DNA of 64,000 nucleotides. Source: Fibrobacter succinogenes (GTDB lineage Bacteria; Fibrobacterota; Fibrobacteria; Fibrobacterales; Fibrobacteraceae). Shown piece after piece: positions 47,525 to 55,852 of this stretch (position 1 is its first letter; every line of letters begins with the position of its first letter). Made by a program: the position numbers and the translations under genes. The notes under the pieces are model-generated. The model saw only the letters and a list, made by a program, of their open reading frames with translations. It was not told the origin of the DNA and searched no databases. Where the stretch lies: positions 124,001 to 188,000 of the forward strand of contig CACVQR010000010.1 in NCBI GenBank assembly GCA_902756345.1. Reading direction: 5' to 3'.

Positions 47525-50320
47525 CTACTTGTTCTTAGCGCGCTTGTAACCGCGTCTGTAAGTTTCAGAGGTACGAGAGTAGTAAACCGTCTGGGCATAC
47601 GTACCGTTACCGGACTTGATGCAGGGACGATATGCTTCCTGAATGAAGGTCACCTGGTAAATGTAGGGACCCGTAGCAACGGCTCTACCATTCTGGGACA
47701 CCGGATACATCTTGACAGAGATAAAGCCTGCACCCGTTTCACCATAGTACTTCGAACCATCGTCGCAGCTACCCTGAGCGGCACCCAAAGCGGCATGGAA
47801 CTGATCTTCGTTCATGCTCTTCTGATACTGGCTCACAAAGTGACCCAAGTGGTCGAACACGCGAACGTTAATGCGGAACGGACCCATCACCGGATAAGAC
47901 ACGCTGAAGCAGCTTTCCGTGCCGTTTGCAGAATAGCACATGGAGGTTGGGGATTCCTGGCCACCCACATAAGCCTTAGTCACACCGTTCACAGAGCCAT
48001 CGGCACTTGTCTGAGAGAACAGTTTCTTTTCGTCGCTCGTGAGGGCCAGCGGGTTGTTGTCCTTACCCACGCCACTTGGCACCGAGGTGAACAAGAGGTC
48101 GCCAGTGTAGTCCAGCGGCAGTTCGCCATCGTGGCTTTCGGCAATATTGGTAAGAATGTTTGCCTGGTTGGTAAAGTCGGGGCGAACGATTGCAGAATCC
48201 AACACGAACGGAGAGATAACGGTCGGTGCTCTGAATTCAGCATTCGGCCAATCTTCCGGAGTATCCGGATAACCCACCACGGACTTACCCGAAGAAGAAG
48301 TGATCTTGAAGGTCATCTTCTTGTTCCAAGCGATCAAGGAATTCCAGGTAGCCTCATCAATACCTTGAGCAGCATAGTCAGCCTTTTGGATCCCGTATTC
48401 GTCACTATTCACAAATTCCTGGTCATAGGGAGAGTTAAACGCAATCTTGTCGCCACCCACAATAATCGGGTTCTCGGCCACCTTGCCGTTTTCATCCATC
48501 AAGACACCTTCAAAGGTGTACTGCACGCCGGCAGAACCCATGCTCGCGCCTTCCTTAACGCTAGTGACATAATAGCCGTAAGTCTTGACAGTCTTAACTC
48601 CCGTTGCCGGATCCGTCTCTGTACGCATTACGATAATAGCCGGCACAGTCGAACCGTATGTGGCAAGATTCTGAACGGTTTCAGGATTCAAGGTCGTATT
48701 CAAGAACATCGTCACAGTCTGGTTGCCACTGGAGTCAAGCTTTGCAGACACGCTACCGATAGCGGGCTGACCATAGCGAGACGGGGCAAGTTCAGAAAGG
48801 GAGCTGCGGATACGCAGGTTAGAGCCGTCAGACTGACGGTCTGCATAGAAGAAGTGCAAGTGGTGCCAAGAATCGTTCAACCAGGAACCATCGGCATCAA
48901 GCTTAACGGCGCAAGAGTCGAGCAGCGGATCGCCTGCATGGCAGCCATGCCCCATCTGAGACAGGTAGTCCATATCGGCCGTACCGGCAGCAGCAAGGTG
49001 AGTACCACCCAGGTCAACCACCAACACGCCATCCACGAAAATCCACATGTCATCGTCACCGGTGAACTTAAAGACTTCTTTCTTGCCCTTCTTGTACTTG
49101 AATGCGGCATAACCCATCATGGTAAAGCCGTAATTGCGCAAGTGGCGAAGACCCATGTTACCATTTTTTCCGGCGCCACTCAATGCGGCAGCAATTGCAG
49201 CATCCGGGTTCTTCGGGCCACCACTGGCAAGCCATGCATTGCAAAGGGCTGACGTTTCGCTACCCAAGTAATCGGTCTGGGAGCTTGCCCACTGGTAACT
49301 ATAAGGCGGACAGAAAATAGACAGCGACTGCGGGCCGAACTGATTTTCTTTCATGAACGGGAAAACAAGCGCATTATTATTCATGACGCGAAGCTGGTTG
49401 TCATCCAGGGAATCCAACGGGAAGTAGCCGCCGTTGTTCCAGTTTCTGTCAATTTCAAAGTAAGCAGGATCAGCAGCATCCTTATCCAACGTCAGGATTG
49501 TATTGGTGCGCATGTTTGTGCCAGGGACATCTAAATACCACTGTTCAAAATAACCATTATCGCAAGCAGGACGATTTTTCTCAATAATCGGTTCATACAT
49601 GTCGAGGGCGCACTTGGTCGGGTCGTCAGCGCTGCAATTACCCGGATCAGGCGGGAAGACTAGCTTCTGTTTCACCATGCCCGGAGTCGTATAAACAATC
49701 TGAGACCAGGAGTGAGTCTTACATGTCTTAGAGCAAGACTTCTGGTCGTCCTTCATTTTGGCACTCCAAGAGCCCGACGCATCGGAACAAAGGTCAGCCA
49801 CCAAGCCACGCATCACCTTAAGGCCAAGCGGGTTCAACTTTGCATCGTAAGCGCAATCCTTGAATTCACCGTACCAAGCGTAACCCGTCTGGTCAATCAC
49901 GCTACGCACATAGTCAGGCGTCGTTGACTCGGCGCCCGAAGGACTCTTGATATCGTGCGGATAACCGTTCACACCGACCGCAATGCCGTATTCGGGAGTC
50001 TGGGTGTTACCGCAACCATAAAGAGGATAATTAGAGCGACGAGTCGTCCATTCCGCATCAGCAGAATAAGTAATGTTCCATGTACTCGGGAACTCGCCTA
50101 CGCAACTTTTACCAATACATTCGCCACCATGATTGATACTGTTATAAGCTTCTTCTTGGAAGTTTTCAAAGTCGGGGTGAATCACACTAAAGTCACGAAT
50201 GATAATATCCAATTCGCGTTGATTTTCAGGATCAACCGGAACAGCCTGCGAAGTCACAACTCCAACAAGTCCAAACAACGCCGCACTAAGTGCTAGTCGC
50301 TTAACAGAATTCAATTTCAT
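47525..50320 (-). CDS. Fibro-slime family secreted protein
   Basis: 931-aa exported protein. Signal peptide about 1-26 (ends VTSQA). Starts VDPENQRELDIIIRDFSVIHPDF, the hallmark of fibro-slime proteins (TIGR02148 type), and has the central block FKFTGDDDMWIFVDG...VVDLGGTH followed by DSWHHLHFFYADRQ, a PA14-like calcium-dependent fold. The second half (from about 520) is beta-rich, ending with GPYIYQVTFIQEAYRPC. Many Cys pairs suggest disulfides. In F. succinogenes fibro-slime proteins are cell-surface, cellulose-binding-associated proteins; the exact ligand is not fixed. Monocistronic, preceded by a TATAAT-like box on its strand (50346-50341). Confidence 0.9.
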   Translation of the reverse strand: MKLNSVKRLALSAALFGLVGVVTSQAVPVDPENQRELDIIIRDFSVIHPDFENFQEEAYNSINHGGECIGKSCVGEFPSTWNITYSADAEWTTRRSNYPLYGCGNTQTPEYGIAVGVNGYPHDIKSPSGAESTTPDYVRSVIDQTGYAWYGEFKDCAYDAKLNPLGLKVMRGLVADLCSDASGSWSAKMKDDQKSCSKTCKTHSWSQIVYTTPGMVKQKLVFPPDPGNCSADDPTKCALDMYEPIIEKNRPACDNGYFEQWYLDVPGTNMRTNTILTLDKDAADPAYFEIDRNWNNGGYFPLDSLDDNQLRVMNNNALVFPFMKENQFGPQSLSIFCPPYSYQWASSQTDYLGSETSALCNAWLASGGPKNPDAAIAAALSGAGKNGNMGLRHLRNYGFTMMGYAAFKYKKGKKEVFKFTGDDDMWIFVDGVLVVDLGGTHLAAAGTADMDYLSQMGHGCHAGDPLLDSCAVKLDADGSWLNDSWHHLHFFYADRQSDGSNLRIRSSLSELAPSRYGQPAIGSVSAKLDSSGNQTVTMFLNTTLNPETVQNLATYGSTVPAIIVMRTETDPATGVKTVKTYGYYVTSVKEGASMGSAGVQYTFEGVLMDENGKVAENPIIVGGDKIAFNSPYDQEFVNSDEYGIQKADYAAQGIDEATWNSLIAWNKKMTFKITSSSGKSVVGYPDTPEDWPNAEFRAPTVISPFVLDSAIVRPDFTNQANILTNIAESHDGELPLDYTGDLLFTSVPSGVGKDNNPLALTSDEKKLFSQTSADGSVNGVTKAYVGGQESPTSMCYSANGTESCFSVSYPVMGPFRINVRVFDHLGHFVSQYQKSMNEDQFHAALGAAQGSCDDGSKYYGETGAGFISVKMYPVSQNGRAVATGPYIYQVTFIQEAYRPCIKSGNGTYAQTVYYSRTSETYRRGYKRAKNK

Positions 50321-50519
50321 AATAAACCAATCACCTTACCTATAATTATAGGTTTAAAATATTCCATCATAAATATACACCTTTTTTTTGCATTTTATTA
50401 ACTTTTTATTGTGAAAATTCGTTTAAACAGGCCGTTTGCAGTAACTTCGTGCCATAAAACACTTATTTTTAACTTGCAAGCGGAACAGGTCTCCACATTT
50501 TTCTAAATAATGGCCCATA

Positions 50520-51143
50520 ATGACGTTTTCGACCCTATTTACTATCGTAATGGCCCTCATCTTTGCGCGCATTTTTTGGCTAAAAATCAAGGATGTGAGC
50601 ATGAAAAGCGAATCCTTTAAGCAGCTTCCGGCCAAAGACCAGCTTTCTGTCTTGAAAGAATGCCTTTTGAACAATCCGACCGAAACAAACCTGAAAAATC
50701 TGAAAGAGTTTTCCCAGAAACAAGGTGTCGAATTGGACATCGAATCTTATAGGCCGTTCATCAAAAAGCAGCAGGAACTAACCCGCCGAAAGGACGCCCT
50801 TGCCGAAGACAACGAACTCTTTACCGCTGAGGCCGAATGGATCGACCAGATTTCGCCCATGGAATTTGAAGAGGCCAAACTCGCCAAGCAAGAAAACCGG
50901 TTTGAGGACTATATTCTGCATTCGCTCGAAGGCGTTGCAAGGCTTTACTCGGATCGGGCCATTTTAAGCGAACTGGACTCCCTAGTTCAAGACTACCCTA
51001 AAGCCAAGGTACTCGCCCAAGGGTACCGCGACCTCATGGAATTGCGTGACCAAAGCGGAGCAGACGACGAATCGCTCAAAAAATTGCGTGCCGCCAAGGA
51101 ATCTTGGGAAAAAGAACTCTTGCAAGTGGATATTGAACAGTGA
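50520..51143 (+). CDS. Membrane-anchored helical protein of unknown function
   Basis: 207 aa, not recognised. An N-terminal TM helix (TFSTLFTIVMALIFARIFWL) is followed by a charged, mostly helical cytoplasmic part (KDQLSVLKECLLNNPTETNL, KQQELTRRKDALAED, EEAKLAKQENRFEDYILHSL), with TPR-like character in places. No Shine-Dalgarno; a TAAATAAT box 13 bases before the ATG hints at a leaderless message. Its TGA overlaps the GTG of topB, so the two are translationally coupled, but a functional link is only inferred. Confidence 0.75.
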   Translation: MTFSTLFTIVMALIFARIFWLKIKDVSMKSESFKQLPAKDQLSVLKECLLNNPTETNLKNLKEFSQKQGVELDIESYRPFIKKQQELTRRKDALAEDNELFTAEAEWIDQISPMEFEEAKLAKQENRFEDYILHSLEGVARLYSDRAILSELDSLVQDYPKAKVLAQGYRDLMELRDQSGADDESLKKLRAAKESWEKELLQVDIEQ

Positions 51144-53956
51144 TCCTACTTGTCGCCGAAAAACCGTCTGTCGCAAACCAACACTACCGCCCTATGCTGG
51201 AGCGGTTGGAAGGGGAAAAATTCACCCAAGGCGACGGATGCCTGATTGGCAAGAACCATTGCATCACCTGGTGCGTAGGTCACCTGATTACCCTTGCGCC
51301 GTTAGACGCTTACCCCGGTTTTGAAGGCGGCTGGCGACTTTCGAATTTGCCCCTGCTCCCAGAAAAATTCAAGCTCATGGAAATCGAGAGCACCAAGAAA
51401 CAGCTGAATGTGGTGCGGCAGATGATGGAGCAAGCAGACGTGCTGGTGAACGGCGCGGATGCCGGCCGCGAAGGTAACTTGATTTTTGACTTGGTGCTCG
51501 ACTACACGCCCTCTTTTAAGCAAAAGACCATCAAGCGCCTATGGGTGAACAGCTACGTGGCCAAGGACTTGGACAAGGCCTGGAAGAACCTAGAAGACGC
51601 TACCCAGCGCGTGAATTTAAGCTATGCAGCCCGCTTAAGACAGCGAGCCGACTGGATGGTGGGACTGAACGCGACACGCGCCTACACGCTCACAGCAGGG
51701 CGCGGCAAGATGATTTCGGTGGGGCGCGTGCAGACTCCGACCCTAAACCTGATTGTAGAACGCGACACCATCGTAGAACAATTCAAGGAACTGTTCTACT
51801 ACAGCGTCGTGGGCACATGGAAAGGGTTCCAGGCACAATATGTCAAACGCGAAGAAGACACCAAAGGCGAAGCAAATCTTAAAGTCGCGGTTTTTGAAAA
51901 AGAAACGGAAGCGAATGCGGTTGTAGCGCGATGCGTCCCTCCTGCCGAAGCTGCTATAGCAAAAATCGATAACCAGCAAAAGAAGCAATTTCCGCAGAAG
52001 CCTTTTGACCTGACCGAACTCCAGAAAGAGGGCAACAAGCGTTTTAAATACAGCGCCCAGCAAGTTTTGGATTGCGCGCAGAACCTGTACGAAAAGAAAC
52101 TGCTCACCTACCCACGTACCGATTCGCAGTACCTGCCCGACACCATGAAGCAAGAGGCATTCGCCCTCGCACAGAAATTGGCAACACCCGAGCAGCAAAA
52201 GGTTTTCCGTTCTTTCGATGAAAATTTCGTCTTCATCAATTCGAGCAAGGTGACCGACCACTTTGCCATTATCCCCACCGGCGAAGCTCCGAACGATTTG
52301 CCCGAAATGGAGCAGAAGATTTACGACCTGGCCAAGGAACGCTTTGTGCAGGCGTGGCTGAAGCCGTACGTGTGGGATGAAATGGAGGTGACATTGCAAA
52401 GCAATGTCATCCTGAGCGAAGCATCAGCGAAGTCGAAGGATCCAGATTTATTCCGATTAAAGCTCAAGCGCAACGAAGATTTGGGATTCCGCGCACTTGT
52501 GAAGGAAGAAAAGAAAAAGACTAGCAAGAAGAAAGGAGATTCCCGCTCGGAGGCGGGAATGACAAGTGCAGGTGACGAGGGCAAGGGCGACAGCGATGAA
52601 ATCACGAACCTGGTAGAAGTTTTCCCGGAATGGGCTGTTGGCGAACACGCGCCTTTTGACAGCGTAGAATTGCAAAAGAAAAAGAAGAGCAAGCCCAAGT
52701 ACTATACCGAGGCGACTCTTTTGGCCGCAATGAAAACCGCCGGCAAGCAGATCGAAAACGAGGAACTTGCCGAAGCCATGAAGGACCGCGGCCTAGGTAC
52801 GCCGGCAACGCAAGCAGGCATTATCGAGACTCTCAAGAAGCGCGGCTTTATCGAAGCGCAAAAGAATTATCTGGTGAGTACAGAGCGCGGACGCGAAGTG
52901 ATCGCCTTGATGGATGAAAAAGTCAAGTCACCCGAAATGACCGGCGAATGGGAATACAAACTTTCGCAGGTCGAAAAGGGCGAGCTTCAACCGGCTGAAT
53001 TCCGCGACGGAATCGTTGAATACGTGAAGCAGCTGTTCGCCGATTTACATGCGCGATACGGCTGCCAGTTCGAGCGCGAAACCGCAACCGAAAGCATTCC
53101 ATGCCCCAAGTGCGGGAGCGCGCTCGAAGTAGCCCCCTGGGGCTACGTGTGCCCCAAGACCGAATGTGGATTCCGATTCGGGCACACTGTGGCAGGCAAA
53201 ATGCTTTCTCATTCTGAAACGAAGACCTTGCTTGCCGAAGGCCATGTAGGCCCGCTTTCTGGTTTCAAGAGCAAGAAAGGCACCGAATTCTCGGCAAAAC
53301 TTTCGGTTGACAAAGATTTCAACATCCAGTTTGAATTCGAAAGCGACGGCAAGTTCCACGGGCAAAAAACAGAATACAAGTGCCCGCTCTGCGGCGAGCC
53401 CCTCGAAGAAAACAAGAACGCCCTATTCTGCACCAATGCTACCGATGGCGTCGACTGCAAATTCACGCTATTCAAGACCGTCGCAGGCCACACGCTTACC
53501 GTCGCCGAAATAAACGAACTCTTTACCAATGGCGAAACACCGCTGATTCAAGATTTCAAGAGCAAGAAAGGCTCTGATTTTGCCGCTCGCCTCAAATGGG
53601 GCGAAGGCGCCGACAAGGGCCGCGCTGTTTTTGAATTCGCTCGCAGGAACCTCCCCTGCCCCGTTTGCGGAGACCAATTGCGTTTTCGCACCGGGACATC
53701 GAACCAAGGCAATGGCGAAGCGAATCACGCCGCTTACGTGTGCATGAACCCGCAATGTGGTTTTGGAATTCCGCAAGTATTCTATCAGCGCAAACTCACC
53801 GACGACGAAGTCGAAGGATTGCTCAAGAACAAATTCACGCCGGTCCTCGAGCCGTTCAAAAAGAACGATACGACCTTCCGTGCAGCACTTGAAATCCGCG
53901 ACGGCGGCAAGCTCGCCTTCAACAAATTAACCGTCGAAGTCATCAATCAAAAATAA
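51140..53956 (+). CDS. topB: Type IA DNA topoisomerase (topoisomerase III) with zinc-finger tail
   Basis: 938 aa. GTG start at 51140 overlapping the previous stop. Toprim domain: MILLVAEKPSVANQ, ADVLVNGADAGREGNLIFD. Cleavage domain: ISVGRVQTPTL and the active-site tyrosine in LLTYPRTDSQYLP (near 323). RGLGTPATQAGIIETL is canonical. Three C-terminal Cys4 units: CPKCGSALEVAPWGYVC, CPLCGEPLEENKNALFC and CPVCGDQLRFRTG..YVCMNPQC. The stretch around 415-495 is not conserved in type IA enzymes and contains two dispersed DNA repeats translated in frame. Role: decatenation and relaxation of negative supercoils with recombination helicases. Confidence 0.94.
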   Translation: MILLVAEKPSVANQHYRPMLERLEGEKFTQGDGCLIGKNHCITWCVGHLITLAPLDAYPGFEGGWRLSNLPLLPEKFKLMEIESTKKQLNVVRQMMEQADVLVNGADAGREGNLIFDLVLDYTPSFKQKTIKRLWVNSYVAKDLDKAWKNLEDATQRVNLSYAARLRQRADWMVGLNATRAYTLTAGRGKMISVGRVQTPTLNLIVERDTIVEQFKELFYYSVVGTWKGFQAQYVKREEDTKGEANLKVAVFEKETEANAVVARCVPPAEAAIAKIDNQQKKQFPQKPFDLTELQKEGNKRFKYSAQQVLDCAQNLYEKKLLTYPRTDSQYLPDTMKQEAFALAQKLATPEQQKVFRSFDENFVFINSSKVTDHFAIIPTGEAPNDLPEMEQKIYDLAKERFVQAWLKPYVWDEMEVTLQSNVILSEASAKSKDPDLFRLKLKRNEDLGFRALVKEEKKKTSKKKGDSRSEAGMTSAGDEGKGDSDEITNLVEVFPEWAVGEHAPFDSVELQKKKKSKPKYYTEATLLAAMKTAGKQIENEELAEAMKDRGLGTPATQAGIIETLKKRGFIEAQKNYLVSTERGREVIALMDEKVKSPEMTGEWEYKLSQVEKGELQPAEFRDGIVEYVKQLFADLHARYGCQFERETATESIPCPKCGSALEVAPWGYVCPKTECGFRFGHTVAGKMLSHSETKTLLAEGHVGPLSGFKSKKGTEFSAKLSVDKDFNIQFEFESDGKFHGQKTEYKCPLCGEPLEENKNALFCTNATDGVDCKFTLFKTVAGHTLTVAEINELFTNGETPLIQDFKSKKGSDFAARLKWGEGADKGRAVFEFARRNLPCPVCGDQLRFRTGTSNQGNGEANHAAYVCMNPQCGFGIPQVFYQRKLTDDEVEGLLKNKFTPVLEPFKKNDTTFRAALEIRDGGKLAFNKLTVEVINQK
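52391..52443 (+). repeat. In-frame dispersed repeat within topB (VILSEA type)
   Basis: The palindrome ACATTGC-aaa-GCAATGT (52391-52407) runs into GTCATCCTGAGCGAAGC..GCGAAGTCGAAGGATCC (52406-52443). The second part is a well-known intergenic repeat pattern in many bacteria. It encodes NVILSEASAKSKDP in TopB without a stop or frameshift. Confidence 0.8.
52535..52564 (+). repeat. In-frame dispersed repeat within topB (ATTCCCGC type)
   Basis: GGAGATTCCCGC-tcggag-GCGGGAATGACA, a hairpin with 8-bp arms that belongs to the common GATTCCCGC...GCGGGAATGAC repeat pattern. It encodes GDSRSEAGMTS. It lies 91 bp after the first in-frame repeat. Confidence 0.8.
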
Positions 53957-53957
53957 A

Positions 53958-54180
53958 CCGAGCCGCAGCAATGCTTGCACGGGCATGGCCGAGCCGAAGA
54001 ATTTGCTGTAAGACTAACACATAAGACGAGATTCTTACTCTTGTAAAAAGACTAACTCGTAAGGCGAGAGACGCGGACAAGCCAAAGGCTTGTACATGAC
54101 CGAGCCCCAGAACAGGCGTAGAAAAGGCCGTAAGGCGAGCGCAGCGGCGGCAAACAAGTTTGCCGACATTGCCGAGCCGA
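53958..54180. repeat. Cluster of three palindromic elements with constant flanks and variable cores
   Basis: Unit B (54061-54106): AAGGCGAG-agacGCGG, core ACAAGCC-aaa-GGCTTGT (54077-54093), ACATGACCGAGCC. Unit C (54132-54177): AAGGCGAG-cgcaGCGG, core CGGCAAAC-aa-GTTTGCCG (54148-54165), ACATTGCCGAGCC. The flanks match base for base except a few positions; the cores share nothing but being palindromes. Unit A (53958-53999), CCGAGCCGCAG...GGCATGGCCGAGCCGAAG, is a more degenerate relative. The gap 53957-54445 has no gene. Confidence 0.75.
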
Positions 54181-54181
54181 A

Positions 54182-54229
54182 GGCCTTTCTTTTTTCATTG
54201 ACCATCCGGTCAATGAAAAAAGAAAGGCC
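54182..54229. repeat. Perfect 22-bp-arm palindrome
   Basis: Arms 54182-54203 and 54208-54229 with loop ATCC; arm ends are GGCCTTTC and CATTGACC. It starts two bases after unit C of the element cluster. Its right arm overlaps the left arm of the terminator at 54223-54248, so the two hairpins are mutually exclusive in RNA. Confidence 0.85.
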
Positions 54230-54250
54230 CCTCAAACGAGGAGCCTTTCC
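54223..54250 (+). terminator. Terminator-like hairpin behind the topB region
   Basis: AAAGGC..CCTC-aaac-GAGG-a-GCCTTTCC. Stem with one bulge, no long T-run. Likely the end of the topB transcript or part of the palindrome cluster. Confidence 0.5.
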
Positions 54251-54445
54251 TAAGAAGGAGAAAATATGAATCGGTATGTGGAACCTTGAACCTATCAGGA
54301 GGGGAGCAATGATAGTGTCGTTTGAGGATTTACCCTTCTACCGTTCACAATTCCAAATATACCCATTTATTTGCCCGCGGGAACTACCAATTTGCTTATT
54401 TTCTAAATCCGTTTCGATTACATTTGGGATTTAGTAAACAGGCGT

Positions 54446-55741
54446 TTACTCTTCGCGGAAAATGATCTTGCACTTCGGTACGAAGCGGAATCCACCGCGA
54501 CGATGGCGTTCGATTTCAAAGAACTTCTTCACGCCTTCGGACGGATGTTCCGGATCGTCGGAGCCGTTGATATGAGCAATCACGCGGTTCAAGCGGCTTT
54601 CGAAGTTCGGACGCAGCGGGTCCATGCAAATAGACGGATCGCGCTTGAATTCACGGTTTTCAAACTCTTCACGACCAGTTGCACTGTATTCGCGCAGCAA
54701 GTTGCGAAGAATTCGAGCAGGCACGTTACGCATCAAGTGCTTGTTGTTCACCGAAATAGAATCGTCGCTCTTGTAGTAGATGATTGTCACGGAGTCGTTC
54801 ATGGCTTCAAGCAACTGTTCCTGGGCTTTCTGGATGGGTTCCCATGAATCGAATTCCTGCTTGACGACCGCACTCATAAGCTTGTTGAACGGTTCCGGAG
54901 CCACCACATTGGCCTTATAATCAAAGTAGACCACGCTAGCCGGTGCGCCGTAATAACAACCCTTCTGAATCAGGACTGCACCAACCTTTTCGTCAATGAC
55001 ATCTTCCGTGGCACGAATGCAGGCCATCTTCTTTTCGGCTTCAAATTCCCATTCGAGACCATATTCGGCAAGGCAATCGCCAAAGGTCTTATATTCGCCC
55101 ACTTGGCGGCCATTCACAAACACAAAGCCATCGCGAACTTCGGCTGTAGCACGATTTTCAAGAGCTTCGACAAAAGAGGTCTGGCAAGCCTTATATTCAA
55201 TTTTTTCGTAGCGAGGCGTATTCAGGAGAATTGCTCCGATCTGCACCAAGCCGTTGAACCAGCGCATGGGGTTCGTAATCAGCATACCCGGGGAGTCAAA
55301 CCGGTAGGTGAAGTATTCCTTGCGGAAACCGTCGACCAGTTCACGGCGGAGGAACTTCGCATTGGAAAGCAGCGGATAACGCTTCGGAATAATATCAAGA
55401 CAGAGTTGACGGACGTCTTCAGTTGCATAGAACTGCGAAACATACGGAAGGTAAGAACGAAGCACGCTACGAGCGGGAATCGCTTCGAAAGTGGCGCAAC
55501 GGTCCATAATGCGCTGTACGAATTCGTCCGGATTTTCGCCACGTTCATAGAGCCAGTTTACCACATTGTTCATCATAAGACGGTGAACACTTTCATCCAC
55601 GAACGAATCTTCGAAGTAGATGTCGTTTAGCAACTTGACATTGAAACGAGGGTCACGCTTAATGAGAGTCAAGATATCCTTGACAGGATACGAGATGAGC
55701 AACTCAATGTGAGTCAACTGAAGGAATAGGTTAGAAAGCAC
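54446..55741 (-). CDS. Uncharacterised 431-aa protein with a possible C-terminal winged helix
   Basis: GTG start at 55741 behind GAGG at five bases. Not recognised. The first 190 residues are helical (VKDILTLIKRDPRFNVKLLN, YERGENPDEFVQRIMDRC, YVSQFYATEDVRQLCLDIIP). The middle holds beta-rich segments (VRDGFVFVNGRQVGEYKTFG). The last 110 residues (DDSISVNNKHLMRNVPARIL, LLREYSATGREEFENREF, NFESRLNRVIAHI) have the shape of a winged helix like those ending some response regulators. No signal peptide. Divergent from mutL with 110 bp between starts. A regulator is one guess; evidence is thin. Confidence 0.75.
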   Translation of the reverse strand: MLSNLFLQLTHIELLISYPVKDILTLIKRDPRFNVKLLNDIYFEDSFVDESVHRLMMNNVVNWLYERGENPDEFVQRIMDRCATFEAIPARSVLRSYLPYVSQFYATEDVRQLCLDIIPKRYPLLSNAKFLRRELVDGFRKEYFTYRFDSPGMLITNPMRWFNGLVQIGAILLNTPRYEKIEYKACQTSFVEALENRATAEVRDGFVFVNGRQVGEYKTFGDCLAEYGLEWEFEAEKKMACIRATEDVIDEKVGAVLIQKGCYYGAPASVVYFDYKANVVAPEPFNKLMSAVVKQEFDSWEPIQKAQEQLLEAMNDSVTIIYYKSDDSISVNNKHLMRNVPARILRNLLREYSATGREEFENREFKRDPSICMDPLRPNFESRLNRVIAHINGSDDPEHPSEGVKKFFEIERHRRGGFRFVPKCKIIFREE

Positions 55742-55852
55742 TTTTACCTCACTCTATTGAATGGTATTTTGAAAAACGCCACTCAGCCTTTTCGGACTAT
55801 TAATTTAGCAAAAAAATACGTATTATACCCCCCAAAAGGCTATATTTGGGGC

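Noticed and set aside
47525-50320. Fibro-slime protein as a toxin with a PA14 domain
   Set aside because: The central fold is PA14-like, but the N-terminal and overall layout are those of Fibrobacter slime proteins; no catalytic toxin domain is seen.
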